Below are positions 33,299 to 41,122 of a DNA stretch of 64,000 bases, piece by piece. The DNA is taken from contig JBGUZU010000005.1 of the NCBI GenBank assembly GCA_045223915.1, positions 1 to 64,000 on the forward strand, in the 5' to 3' direction. This DNA is from Ruminimicrobiellum sp045223915 (lineage in GTDB: Bacteria > Elusimicrobiota > Endomicrobiia > Endomicrobiales > Endomicrobiaceae). Position 1 is the stretch's first letter. Each line of letters begins with the position of its first letter. Position numbers and translations under genes: made by a program. The notes under the pieces were generated by a model. It ran no database searches and was not told the DNA's origin. It saw nothing but the letters and a program-made list of their open reading frames with translations.

Positions 33299-34465
33299 AT
33301 GAATAAAATAAAAAAATCTTTTTTTGATGTAGTTAATAACAGACAAAATACCGGTTCGGTAAAATATGATTTCATACCGAATAAGAATAAAAATGTTATT
33401 CCTATGTGGGTAGCAGATATGGATTTTAAAAGTCCGGTCGCTGTTGAAAATGCATTAAAAAAAGTTGCAAGTCACAACATTTACGGATACCCATATATTG
33501 ATAATGAATATATGTCGTTATTGCAAAATTGGTATGCAAGAAGAATGGATTGGAAAATAAAAAAAGAAGAAGTTTTATGTGTTCCGAGTGTAATGTTCGG
33601 TATATCTGCTGCAATCAGAGCATTAACAAAAGAAAAAGATTCTGTTTTAATTTCACAGCCGGTATATTATCCGTTTATGGATATTGTTAAAGATAATAAC
33701 AGAAAACTTGTTGTTAGTCCGCTAGTTTTTAACGGTAAAAGATACGAATTTGATTTTAAAGATTTTGAAAATAAAATAAAACAAAATAAAGTAAAAATGT
33801 ATATATTGTGCTCACCGCATAATCCCGTAAGCAGAGTTTGGACAAAACAAGAACTTTTATCTGTTGCAAAAATATGTATTAAACATAATGTTATTATAGT
33901 TTCGGACGAAATTCATTCCGATTTCGTTTACGAGAATTATAAACATTATCCGATATGCACTCTTTCTAAAAAGATTGCGGAAAATACAATAACGGCAATA
34001 GCACCTACAAAAACTTTTAATCTTGCAGGGTTGCAGGCGGCACATCTTGTAATACAAAACAAAAATATAAGAGAAAAAGTTGTTAAAGCCGTTAATGCGA
34101 CAGGTTTTCATGTGTTAACAAAACCGGCAATACAGGCGGTAAAGGCAGTTTATAAAGACGGCGAAAAGTGGTTTGATACATTATTAAAATATTTGCAGCA
34201 AAACAGAGATATTTTGATAAAAAGTTTTGCCGGAACAAAAGTTTCCGTTCAGGATATGGAAGGAACATATTTGGCTTGGCTTAATTGTAAACAACTGAAT
34301 TTAAGTTGTGAAAGTATAGAAAGATTGTTTTTGAAAAAAGCAGGAGTTTGGTTACATAAAGGTTCAACATTCGGTGTTGGCGGAGAAGGGTATATGAGAT
34401 TAAACCTTGCTTGTCCGCAAAAAGTATTAATTAAAGCCATTAAGCAAATTAAGCAGGTAATTTAA
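33299..34465 (+). CDS. patB: MalY/PatB-family aminotransferase, probable cystathionine beta-lyase
   Basis: 388 aa. Fold-type I PLP enzyme: IPMWVADMDF (typical MalY/PatB N-terminus), SPHNPVSRVW, VSDEIHSDF and PLP lysine in APTKTFNLAG. The C-terminus has EGYMRLNLACP. PatB-type enzymes split cystathionine (or cysteine) to homocysteine, pyruvate and ammonia. Sharing its operator with metY supports a sulfur-amino-acid role. The start ATG 33299 has weak upstream purines. mnmA follows by 1 bp. Confidence 0.88.
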   Translation: MNKIKKSFFDVVNNRQNTGSVKYDFIPNKNKNVIPMWVADMDFKSPVAVENALKKVASHNIYGYPYIDNEYMSLLQNWYARRMDWKIKKEEVLCVPSVMFGISAAIRALTKEKDSVLISQPVYYPFMDIVKDNNRKLVVSPLVFNGKRYEFDFKDFENKIKQNKVKMYILCSPHNPVSRVWTKQELLSVAKICIKHNVIIVSDEIHSDFVYENYKHYPICTLSKKIAENTITAIAPTKTFNLAGLQAAHLVIQNKNIREKVVKAVNATGFHVLTKPAIQAVKAVYKDGEKWFDTLLKYLQQNRDILIKSFAGTKVSVQDMEGTYLAWLNCKQLNLSCESIERLFLKKAGVWLHKGSTFGVGGEGYMRLNLACPQKVLIKAIKQIKQVI

Positions 34466-34466
34466 A

Positions 34467-35531
34467 ATGGAAAAAAGAGCTTTAATTGCTATGAGCGGAG
34501 GGGTAGATTCAAGTGTTGCGGCTTTTTTGTTGAAACAACAAGGTTATGATTGTATCGGTTGTACAATGAAACTTTATAATAATGAAGATATAGGTGTTAA
34601 AAGCAGAACATGCTGTTCTTTGAATGATGTAAATGATGCAAGGTCTGTTGCTTATAAACTGAATATGAAATATTATGTTTTAAATTTTTCTGCGGATTTT
34701 AAGGATAAAGTTATAGATAAGTTTGTTAAAAGTTATGAAAGCGGAAGAACACCGAACCCTTGTATAGATTGCAATAAATATATGAAGTTTGAAAAACTTT
34801 ATAATATGGCACAAAATTTGGAATGTAATTATATTGTTACAGGCCATTATGCAAGAATTGAAAAAAATAACGGTAAATATTACTTAAAAAAAGCAGTGGA
34901 TGACACCAAAGATCAAAGTTATGTTTTATACAATTTAACACAAGAACAACTTGCAAATACTTTGTTTCCTTTAGGTGGTTTACATAAAACGGAAATCAGA
35001 GACATTGCAAAAGAAAACGGTTTCATTAATGCCGATAAACCGGACAGCCAGGATATATGTTTTGTTCCGGACGGCAATTATGTTAAAGCAATAGAAAAAT
35101 TTTCCGAAAACAAAATAAAAGAAGGAAATTTTATAGATAAAAACGGTAAAGTTATAGGACAACATAAAGGAATAGTTTATTATACCATAGGTCAAAGAAG
35201 AGGGTTAGGTTGTTTTCAAAAACATGTTTATGTTTGCAATATTTCCGCAAAAGATAATACGGTAATGTTGGGTGATCAGGAAGATTTATATAAAAAAGAG
35301 TTTGTTGTAACAGACTTTAATTGGATATTAGGCAAACCTCCTGCAAAAAAATTTAGTTGTTCGGTAAAAATAAGATATAAACAAAAAGAACATAAAGCAG
35401 ATATAGAAGTTTTAGATGATAATAATGTAAAAATTATTTTTGATGAGCCGCAAAAAGCAATAACTCCCGGACAATCAGCGGTTTTATATGATGGGGATAT
35501 TGTGTTAGGCGGCGGAACGATAGTAGGTTAA
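34467..35531 (+). CDS. mnmA: tRNA-specific 2-thiouridylase
   Basis: 354 aa. PP-loop SGGVDSS (10-16). Catalytic Cys99 in TPNPCIDCN and Cys198 in DSQDICFVPD. C-terminal beta-barrel domains (about 220-354) with YTIGQRRGLG. It adds sulfur at U34 of tRNA-Lys, -Glu and -Gln. The sulfur comes from a desulfurase relay, and rhodanese, iscS and iscU lie directly downstream. tRNA-Glu(TTC) and tRNA-Lys(TTT) are both in this window. Confidence 0.96.
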   Translation: MEKRALIAMSGGVDSSVAAFLLKQQGYDCIGCTMKLYNNEDIGVKSRTCCSLNDVNDARSVAYKLNMKYYVLNFSADFKDKVIDKFVKSYESGRTPNPCIDCNKYMKFEKLYNMAQNLECNYIVTGHYARIEKNNGKYYLKKAVDDTKDQSYVLYNLTQEQLANTLFPLGGLHKTEIRDIAKENGFINADKPDSQDICFVPDGNYVKAIEKFSENKIKEGNFIDKNGKVIGQHKGIVYYTIGQRRGLGCFQKHVYVCNISAKDNTVMLGDQEDLYKKEFVVTDFNWILGKPPAKKFSCSVKIRYKQKEHKADIEVLDDNNVKIIFDEPQKAITPGQSAVLYDGDIVLGGGTIVG

Positions 35532-35532
35532 A

Positions 35533-35823
35533 ATGGTTAAAGAAATTTCTGCACAAGATTTTGTTAAACTTGATAAAACCAAAATAACGATAATTGATAT
35601 GAGAGAAGAAACGGAGTATTCCGATAGTCATTTTGAAGGCAGTATAAATATTCCTGTTTCAAAATTTTGGGCTGGAATTGATAGTATACCGAAAGGAAAA
35701 GCAGTTTATGTTTTTTGTAACAGCGGGTATTTCAGTGAAGAAATGGTTATCCTTCTTGAAGAAAGAGGATATGATGCAACAAATGTTTTAGGCGGCTGGC
35801 AAAAGATAAAGATTTATTTTTAA
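35533..35823 (+). CDS. Rhodanese-like single-domain sulfurtransferase
   Basis: 96 aa, one rhodanese domain. Active-site loop VFCNSGYFS with Cys62, and the conserved IDMREETEYSDSHFEGSINIP start. Cytoplasmic. It lies 1 bp after mnmA and before iscS. By position it may carry persulfide between IscS and MnmA. Not proven. Confidence 0.9.
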   Translation: MVKEISAQDFVKLDKTKITIIDMREETEYSDSHFEGSINIPVSKFWAGIDSIPKGKAVYVFCNSGYFSEEMVILLEERGYDATNVLGGWQKIKIYF

Positions 35824-35880
35824 AAGGTTGTAAGTTGGAATTTATATTATAAAAATACAATAAATCGCGAATCGATTTCA

Positions 35881-36074
35881 GAGGCCTTAAGATTTGAGAC
35901 GAAACGAAGTACAATTCAAAAATTGCAATAATATAATTTGCAATTTTTGACGTGACCGTAAAGATTTTAGGCGAGACAAAGAAAATTTAAAACGCAGTGT
36001 ACTGATATGGTAACGAAGTGATATGGTACATAAGTTTTAAATTTTCGAAGTCGTAGCCAAAAAACTTCGGCCGC
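35881..36074 (+). promoter_or_regulatory. Palindromic element 5: structured iscS leader
   Basis: A nested structure. GAGGCC.. and a second GTGACCG.. can each pair with CGGCCGC (36068-36074). Hairpin CAAAAATTGCA (35917-35927) pairs with TGCAATTTTTG (35939-35949). The main stem GAAAATTTAAAAC (35981-35993) pairs perfectly with GTTTTAAATTTTC (36034-36046) and has loop GCAGTGTACTGATATGG ... GGTACATAA. The 5' half matches the cysK leader (GAGAcGAAacGAAGTA). The AGGAG of iscS begins 3 nt after it. Confidence 0.65.
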
Positions 36075-36088
36075 AATAGGAGAATATT

Positions 36089-37282
36089 ATGGAAAAAAGA
36101 ATGGTGTATTTAGATAGCAGTGCTACAACAAAGGTCAGGGAAGAAGTATTAAAAGAGATGTTACCTTACTTTACGGATGTTTACGGTAATGCATCGTCTG
36201 TTCATACTTACGGACAGCAATCAAAAGCAGCATTAACCAAAGCAAGAGAAACTTTTGCAAAACTTATAAATGCCGAATCTCCCGAGGAAATAATTTTTAC
36301 TTCCTGCGGAACGGAATCGGACAACATTGCAATTGTCGGCAGTTTGCTTGCAAACGAAGGTAACCATGTTATTACAAGTAAAATAGAGCATCATGCTATA
36401 CTTTTTACCTGCCAAAATTTAGCAAAAAAAGGTTATAAAGCAGACTTTATATCCGTTGATAAAACAGGCAGAGTAAATATTGAAGAACTAAAAAGTAAAA
36501 TTACCGATGATACTGTTATAGTAAGTATAATGCACGCAAATAATGAAATCGGTGTAATAGAACCGATAGAAGAAATATCTAAAGTTTTAAAAGAAATAAA
36601 CAAAACAAGAAAAAACAAAATATTGTTGCATACGGATGCGGTTCAAACTGCAGGTAAATTAAAACTTGATGTTCAAAAGTTAGGTGTGGATTTGTTGTCT
36701 GTATCGGGGCACAAATTTTACGGACCTAAAGGTATCGGCGCTTTGTATATAAGAAAAGGTACAAAAATTGAACCTTTATTTCACGGCGGTCACCACGAAT
36801 TCGGTATGAAACCTGGAACGGAAAATGTTGCAGAGATTGTAGGTATGACAAAAGCATTGGAACTTGCAAACGAAGAAATGGAACAAGAAAGTAAAAAAAT
36901 ATTTAAGTTAAGAAATAAATTAATGAACGGTATTGTAGAAAAAATTCCTGAAGTTGTGATAAATACAGATATAAAATATGCCGTTCCGAGTGTTTTAAGT
37001 GTAAGTTTTAATTATATAGAAGGGGAATCTTTACTTTTAATGCTTGATATGGCAGGAATTGCGGCATCTGCAGGTTCCGCATGTGCAACAGGTTCTGCAG
37101 AACCGTCACATGTGTTGTCTGCAATAGGCGCAAGTCCGCTTGCGGCACAAGGAACATTAAGATTTTCGTTGGGCAGATACAACACCGAAGAAGATATAGA
37201 TTATGTGTTGGATGTGTTACCGAAACTTGTTGAAAGAGTAAGAAAAATGTCACCGGTGTGGAACAACAAATTAGAAGATTAG
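36089..37282 (+). CDS. iscS: Cysteine desulfurase, IscS/NifS family (active copy)
   Basis: 397 aa. All key residues are present: His101 (IEHH), Asp183 and Gln186 in HTDAVQTAG, PLP Lys209 in SVSGHKFYGPKG, and loop Cys332 in GSACATGSAEPSH. It produces persulfide and alanine from cysteine for Fe-S clusters and tRNA thiolation. GGAG precedes ATG. It heads the iscS - iscS-like - iscU set, after palindromic element 5. Confidence 0.96.
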   Translation: MEKRMVYLDSSATTKVREEVLKEMLPYFTDVYGNASSVHTYGQQSKAALTKARETFAKLINAESPEEIIFTSCGTESDNIAIVGSLLANEGNHVITSKIEHHAILFTCQNLAKKGYKADFISVDKTGRVNIEELKSKITDDTVIVSIMHANNEIGVIEPIEEISKVLKEINKTRKNKILLHTDAVQTAGKLKLDVQKLGVDLLSVSGHKFYGPKGIGALYIRKGTKIEPLFHGGHHEFGMKPGTENVAEIVGMTKALELANEEMEQESKKIFKLRNKLMNGIVEKIPEVVINTDIKYAVPSVLSVSFNYIEGESLLLMLDMAGIAASAGSACATGSAEPSHVLSAIGASPLAAQGTLRFSLGRYNTEEDIDYVLDVLPKLVERVRKMSPVWNNKLED

Positions 37283-37364
37283 AGGATTGGAAGATTAGAA
37301 GATTGGAAGATTGGCAACGACAAGAACGGCAAGAAAGGCAGAGGATTGGAAGATTGGAGGGAAA
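37283..37364 (+). repeat. GGAAGATT simple-sequence spacer between the two desulfurase genes
   Basis: Tandem AGAAGATTAGAGGATTGG-type units from 37283 to about 37314. A CGACAAGAACGGCAAGAAAGG interruption and a second GGATTGGAAGATTGGAGG block follow. The last GGAGG serves as the Shine-Dalgarno of the next gene. Confidence 0.65.
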
Positions 37365-38597
37365 ATGAAACAAGTATATTTGGATAATCAATCAAATACA
37401 AGAATGGACGATATCGTTTTTGATGCTATGGTTCCGTATTTTAAACAATATTACGGAAACCCGCAAAGCATTTATTCTTTAGGACAAATTTCTAAAGATG
37501 CAATAGAAGAAGCAAGAATTTCAGTTTCAAAACTGATAAATTCCAAGCCGGAAGAAATAATTTTTACTTCATGCGGTTCGGAATCCAACAATTTGGCAAT
37601 CAAAGGGTATGCATACGGGAACAGTAAAAAAGGTAAACATATTATAGTTTCCGCAATAGAACATTTTTCAGTTTTAAATGCGGTAAAATCTTTGGAAAAA
37701 GACGGCTTTGAAGTTACCTATGTTCCTGTAGATAACAAAGGATTTGTTGTACTGGATGAACTAAAAAAATCTATAAGACAGGATACGATTTTGGTATCGA
37801 TACAATATGCAAATACGGAAATAGGAACTGTTCAAAATATTGATGAAATATCAAAAACAGTTAAAGAAAAAAATGTTGTGTTACATGTTGATGCGGTTGT
37901 CGCAGCGGGTGTTATACCTATAGATGTTGTTAAATCCAATATTGATATGCTTACAATTTCAAGTTCGGTAATTTACGGGCCTAAAGGTGCTGCGGCACTT
38001 TATGTTAAAAAAGGGATATATTTAAAACCGCAAATAGACGGAGGAGTACAGGAATTTAACAAAAGAGCGGGAACGGAAAATGTTCCGGCAATTGTAGGTT
38101 TCGGTGTTGCTTGCAGCAGAGCATTAAGCCAAATGCAACAAAATTATGAAAAAATTATAAAGTTAAGAGATAAATTAATTAACGGATTACAAAAAAACAT
38201 AGATTATATTTATCTTAACGGACCTACACAAAACAGGTTACCGACAAATGTAAATTTTTCTATAGAATTTGTGGAAGGGGAATCACTTTTCCTTTTGTTG
38301 GATGCTAAAGGTATAATGGCCTCAAGCGGTTCGGCTTGTGCAAACAAATCTTTAAAAATATCGCATGTGTTGACGGCAATAAATGTTGATGTTGCGGTAG
38401 GACAGGGTTCGATAGTGTTTACGTTGTCAAAATATAATACGGAAGAAGAAATAGATTATGTTATAAACGAGTTTCCGACAATAGTTAAAAGATTAAGAAT
38501 GATGTCGCCGTTATATGACCATTTTAAAAGTACCGGTGAAAGAATGAAAGCCGGTCCGGGAACAGACTATGAGCACCACCATCATCATGAAGAATAA
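37365..38597 (+). CDS. IscS-like pseudoenzyme: no PLP lysine, His-rich C-terminus
   Basis: 410 aa from ATG 37365 (GGAGG upstream). The fold follows the neighbouring IscS across the whole length. The Schiff-base motif SGHKFYGPKG reads SSSVIYGPKG, so the lysine is Val202 and the preceding Gly-His are Ser-Ser. The PLP-ring glutamine in DAVQTAG is Val179 (DAVVAAG). Loop Cys325 (GSACANKS), His100 and Asp176 remain. The tail ends DYEHHHHHEE (five His, 404-408). It cannot be a normal PLP desulfurase. It may bind metal, or act as a sulfur-relay or scaffold partner of IscS/IscU. The frame is intact and flanked by functional genes. Confidence 0.88.
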   Translation: MKQVYLDNQSNTRMDDIVFDAMVPYFKQYYGNPQSIYSLGQISKDAIEEARISVSKLINSKPEEIIFTSCGSESNNLAIKGYAYGNSKKGKHIIVSAIEHFSVLNAVKSLEKDGFEVTYVPVDNKGFVVLDELKKSIRQDTILVSIQYANTEIGTVQNIDEISKTVKEKNVVLHVDAVVAAGVIPIDVVKSNIDMLTISSSVIYGPKGAAALYVKKGIYLKPQIDGGVQEFNKRAGTENVPAIVGFGVACSRALSQMQQNYEKIIKLRDKLINGLQKNIDYIYLNGPTQNRLPTNVNFSIEFVEGESLFLLLDAKGIMASSGSACANKSLKISHVLTAINVDVAVGQGSIVFTLSKYNTEEEIDYVINEFPTIVKRLRMMSPLYDHFKSTGERMKAGPGTDYEHHHHHEE

Positions 38598-38653
38598 AAA
38601 TAGAGTTTGAATTAAAAAAATAAAGTTGTTTAAAATAATATAGGAGAAAAGGT

Positions 38654-39031
38654 ATGGCTTTTTATAGTGAAAAAGTAATGGATCATTTTGCAAATCCGAG
38701 AAATGTAGGAGAAATAAAAGATGCATCGGGCGTAGGTGAAGTCGGTAACCCTGTATGCGGTGACATGATGAAATTTTATATTAAAGTTGAAAACAACATA
38801 ATAAAAGATGTTAAGTTTAAAACTTTCGGTTGCGGTGCGGCAATAGCGGTATCTTCAATGGTATCCGAAATGGCTATGGGTAAAACAATCGAAGAAGCAC
38901 TTGCTTTAACAAACGAAGCGGTTGCAAAAGAGTTGGGTGGATTACCGCCAAACAAAATGCACTGTTCCAACCTAGGCGCTGATGCATTACATAAAGCAAT
39001 TGAAGATTATAAACAAAAATTATCAAAATAG
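38654..39031 (+). CDS. iscU: Fe-S cluster scaffold protein IscU (NifU N-terminal type)
   Basis: 125 aa. The three cluster cysteines are Cys35 (NPVCGD), Cys60 (FGCGAA) and Cys104 (KMHCSNL). It assembles [2Fe-2S]/[4Fe-4S] clusters using sulfur from IscS. ATG 38654 has AGGAG upstream. It lacks the C-terminal NifU extensions. The next gene is an Rrf2 regulator across palindromic element 6. Confidence 0.95.
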   Translation: MAFYSEKVMDHFANPRNVGEIKDASGVGEVGNPVCGDMMKFYIKVENNIIKDVKFKTFGCGAAIAVSSMVSEMAMGKTIEEALALTNEAVAKELGGLPPNKMHCSNLGADALHKAIEDYKQKLSK

Positions 39032-39034
39032 TTC

Positions 39035-39246
39035 TTTTAAAATTTCTCATTTACAAGCAAAAAAGCCATTCGCTTGAAATTTTTAAAGCCGTGCTCCAAC
39101 TTGATTTTTCCTAACGACCTAATGTAACGGAAAAATCTTCAAACATGTTCGCACTAAAAAACTTTTTTGATTTATAGTTTTTTACTTTAAAAATTTCTGC
39201 ACTCATAGACGGCTTTAATCATGCTTGTAAACGAAAATTTTAAAAA
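39035..39246. repeat. Palindromic element 6 (downstream of iscU)
   Basis: A nested palindrome of about 210 bp. Outer arms TTTTAAAATTT..CATTTACAAGC pair with GCTTGTAAACGAAAATTTTAAAA. Middle arms GAAATTTTTAAAG pair with CTTTAAAAATTTC. Inner hairpins are GATTTTTCC (39103-39111) / GGAAAAATC (39129-39137) and TAAAAAACT / AGTTTTTTA. The tip GTTACATTAGG on minus resembles the core of element 1. It starts 4 nt after the iscU stop. Confidence 0.7.
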
Positions 39247-39272
39247 TGCTTATTAAAGTTTAAGGAGTTAAT

Positions 39273-39716
39273 ATGTTAATATCGACAAGGGGCAGATATG
39301 CCATTAGAGTAATAATAGATTTGGCACAAAATTCCAACGGGAATTTTATACCTATGAAAGATGTTGCCAAAAGGCAGGAAATATCATTAAAGTATTTGGA
39401 AAAAATTTTGCCTATACTTACAAAACATAAAATTGTTGAAGGTGTTCACGGTAAAGGCGGCGGTTACAAATTAGGTAAAAATATAAGAAAATATAAAGTT
39501 ATAGATATACTAAAGCTTACCGAAGGAGACCTTGCACCTGTTACATGCTTAAAAAAGGGTGAACATTGCAAAAGAAAAGCACAATGCAAAACCGTATTTA
39601 TGTGGAACAAGTTTTATGATATCATAAACAAATTTTTCGGTTCTATAACTATAGATGATTTGTTAAACGATAACAAAAATTTTGATTTGTTCACAAATAT
39701 TCAACAACTTTTATAG
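39273..39716 (+). CDS. Rrf2-family transcriptional regulator (IscR/CymR type)
   Basis: 147 aa. Winged HTH at about 1-65 (RGRYAIRVIIDLAQ, KYLEKILPILTKHKIVEGVHGKGGGY). Three Cys at 92, 99 and 105 are spaced as in Fe-S or redox-sensing IscR-like members. It lies next to iscS/iscU, so it probably senses Fe-S or cysteine status. It is also the best candidate in the window to bind the metY/patB operator. AAGGAG precedes ATG. Confidence 0.93.
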   Translation: MLISTRGRYAIRVIIDLAQNSNGNFIPMKDVAKRQEISLKYLEKILPILTKHKIVEGVHGKGGGYKLGKNIRKYKVIDILKLTEGDLAPVTCLKKGEHCKRKAQCKTVFMWNKFYDIINKFFGSITIDDLLNDNKNFDLFTNIQQLL

Positions 39717-39772
39717 ATAACTTAAAATTTGTTATAATACTTCATAATAAATAAAACATTTTGGAGTAAAAA

Positions 39773-40444
39773 ATGATAGTAGAATTACTAAAATATACAA
39801 ACGAGCCGGAAAAAACTTGTGCCATAGCGGGAAGATTATGTTACAGTGCTGTAGGTATAGAAGAATTAAAAGAAAAAATGACACAAGAAAAAATTGAGGA
39901 TATTTTAAAAAGAATAATAAAGTCCGGACATTTATCCGTTTTGGAACATGCATCATTCAGTTTCGGAATAGAAGGTGTATCAAGAGCTTTACTTGCACAA
40001 TTGACACGTCACAGAATTGCGTCTTTTTCCGTTCAAAGTCAAAGATATGTAAAGTTTAACAAGAAAGGTGTAGATTTTGTTATTCCGCCTACAATATCAA
40101 AAGATGAAAAATTGTTGGCAAAATATAACGAGTTTTTAAAATTGTCGCAACAATATTATAACGAGTTTATTGAAGCAGGTATTCCTGCGGAAGATTCAAG
40201 ATATGTTTTGCCTAATGCTTCTTCGACAAAAATAGTTATTACAATGAACGCAAGAGAATTAAGACATTTCTTTGAATTAAGATGTTGTAACAGAGCACAA
40301 TGGGAAATAAGAGATATGGCTTGCAGAATGTTGAAACTTGCAAAAGAAGTTGCACCGATACTTTTTAATGATGCAGGTCCTAACTGTGTAAAAGGTGCCT
40401 GCACGGAAGACAAACCTTGCGGTAAACCTTGGAAAAGAATATAG
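39773..40444 (+). CDS. thyX: Flavin-dependent thymidylate synthase
   Basis: 223 aa. ThyX motif RHRIASFSVQSQRY (79-92). EHASFSF and the C-terminal RAQWEIRDMA are also typical. It makes dTMP from dUMP with FADH2 and methylene-THF. This is common in anaerobes and implies that ThyA/DHFR may be absent. GGAG precedes ATG. A TATAAT (39733-39738) lies upstream. Confidence 0.96.
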   Translation: MIVELLKYTNEPEKTCAIAGRLCYSAVGIEELKEKMTQEKIEDILKRIIKSGHLSVLEHASFSFGIEGVSRALLAQLTRHRIASFSVQSQRYVKFNKKGVDFVIPPTISKDEKLLAKYNEFLKLSQQYYNEFIEAGIPAEDSRYVLPNASSTKIVITMNARELRHFFELRCCNRAQWEIRDMACRMLKLAKEVAPILFNDAGPNCVKGACTEDKPCGKPWKRI

Positions 40445-40466
40445 TTAAAAACAATAAACTGAATAT

Positions 40467-40499
40467 AAAATCCGTATATAATTTATATGCGGATTTTTT
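40467..40499 (+). terminator. Terminator after thyX
   Basis: AAAATCCGTATAT pairs with ATATGCGGATTTT (one G-U) followed by a T-run. Confidence 0.85.
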
Positions 40500-40563
40500 A
40501 TTTTAACAACAAAGTTCAAAATAGTATAATATTAAAATACAATATTGTTTTAAGGAGCATTTT

Positions 40564-41121
40564 ATGAGAAAAAATTTCGGACAACAAACTTGGTTTTATC
40601 CTATGCCGGTATTAATCGTTGCTGCTTACGATGAAAAAGGTAATGCAAATGCAATGAATGCCGCTTGGGGCAGTGTATATGATTACAAAAAAGTTATGAT
40701 TTGTTTGGATGAAAGTCATAAAACAACACAAAATATAAAAGTAAAAAAAGCATTTACTATAAGTTTCGCGGATGCAAAACATGTTAAAGAGTGTGATTAT
40801 TTGGGTATAGTTTCGGGGAACGAAGTTCCGAACAAAATAGAAAAAGCGGGATTTACCGTTGAAAAAAGTTCTTTTGTAGATGCTCCTGTAATAAAAGAAT
40901 TACCGATGACTTTGGAGTGTAAATTAATAAAGTTTGATGATAACGGAAACATTATTGCGGATATCGTTAACGTAAGCGCGGATGAAAAAATATTGGACGA
41001 AAAAGGCAAAATAGATCCGTTGAAATTAGAACCTATAAGTTATGACGGTGTAGGACACAAATATTTGAAAGTAAGTGAAGTTGTGGGTAATGCTTTTGAA
41101 GACGGTAAAGCAATAAAATAA
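40564..41121 (+). CDS. Flavin reductase-like (flavoredoxin) protein
   Basis: 185 aa. Flavin-reductase-like FMN-binding domain: FYPMPVLIVAAYDEKG, NAMNAAWGSVY, LDESHKTTQNIK and a C-terminal GHKYLKVSEVVGNAF. It is probably an FMN-binding oxidoreductase or electron carrier of the flavoredoxin kind. AAGGAG precedes ATG, and a TATAAT lies at 40525-40530. mfd starts 1 bp after its stop, so they are cotranscribed. Partner unknown. Confidence 0.85.
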   Translation: MRKNFGQQTWFYPMPVLIVAAYDEKGNANAMNAAWGSVYDYKKVMICLDESHKTTQNIKVKKAFTISFADAKHVKECDYLGIVSGNEVPNKIEKAGFTVEKSSFVDAPVIKELPMTLECKLIKFDDNGNIIADIVNVSADEKILDEKGKIDPLKLEPISYDGVGHKYLKVSEVVGNAFEDGKAIK

Positions 41122-41122
41122 G

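Noticed and set aside
28126..36074. Sulfur-gene leaders as SAM-I, SAM-II or T-box riboswitches
   Set aside because: I see none of the conserved SAM-I core blocks nor a T-box; the shared blocks (GTGTAC...GTACATAAG) do not match a class I know.
37283..37364. GGAAGATT tandem units as a CRISPR array
   Set aside because: The units are short, contiguous and lack unique spacers; no cas gene is present.
38570..38597. His-run at the end of the IscS-like protein as a vector tag artefact
   Set aside because: It uses mixed CAC/CAT codons, continues into native downstream sequence and iscU follows normally.
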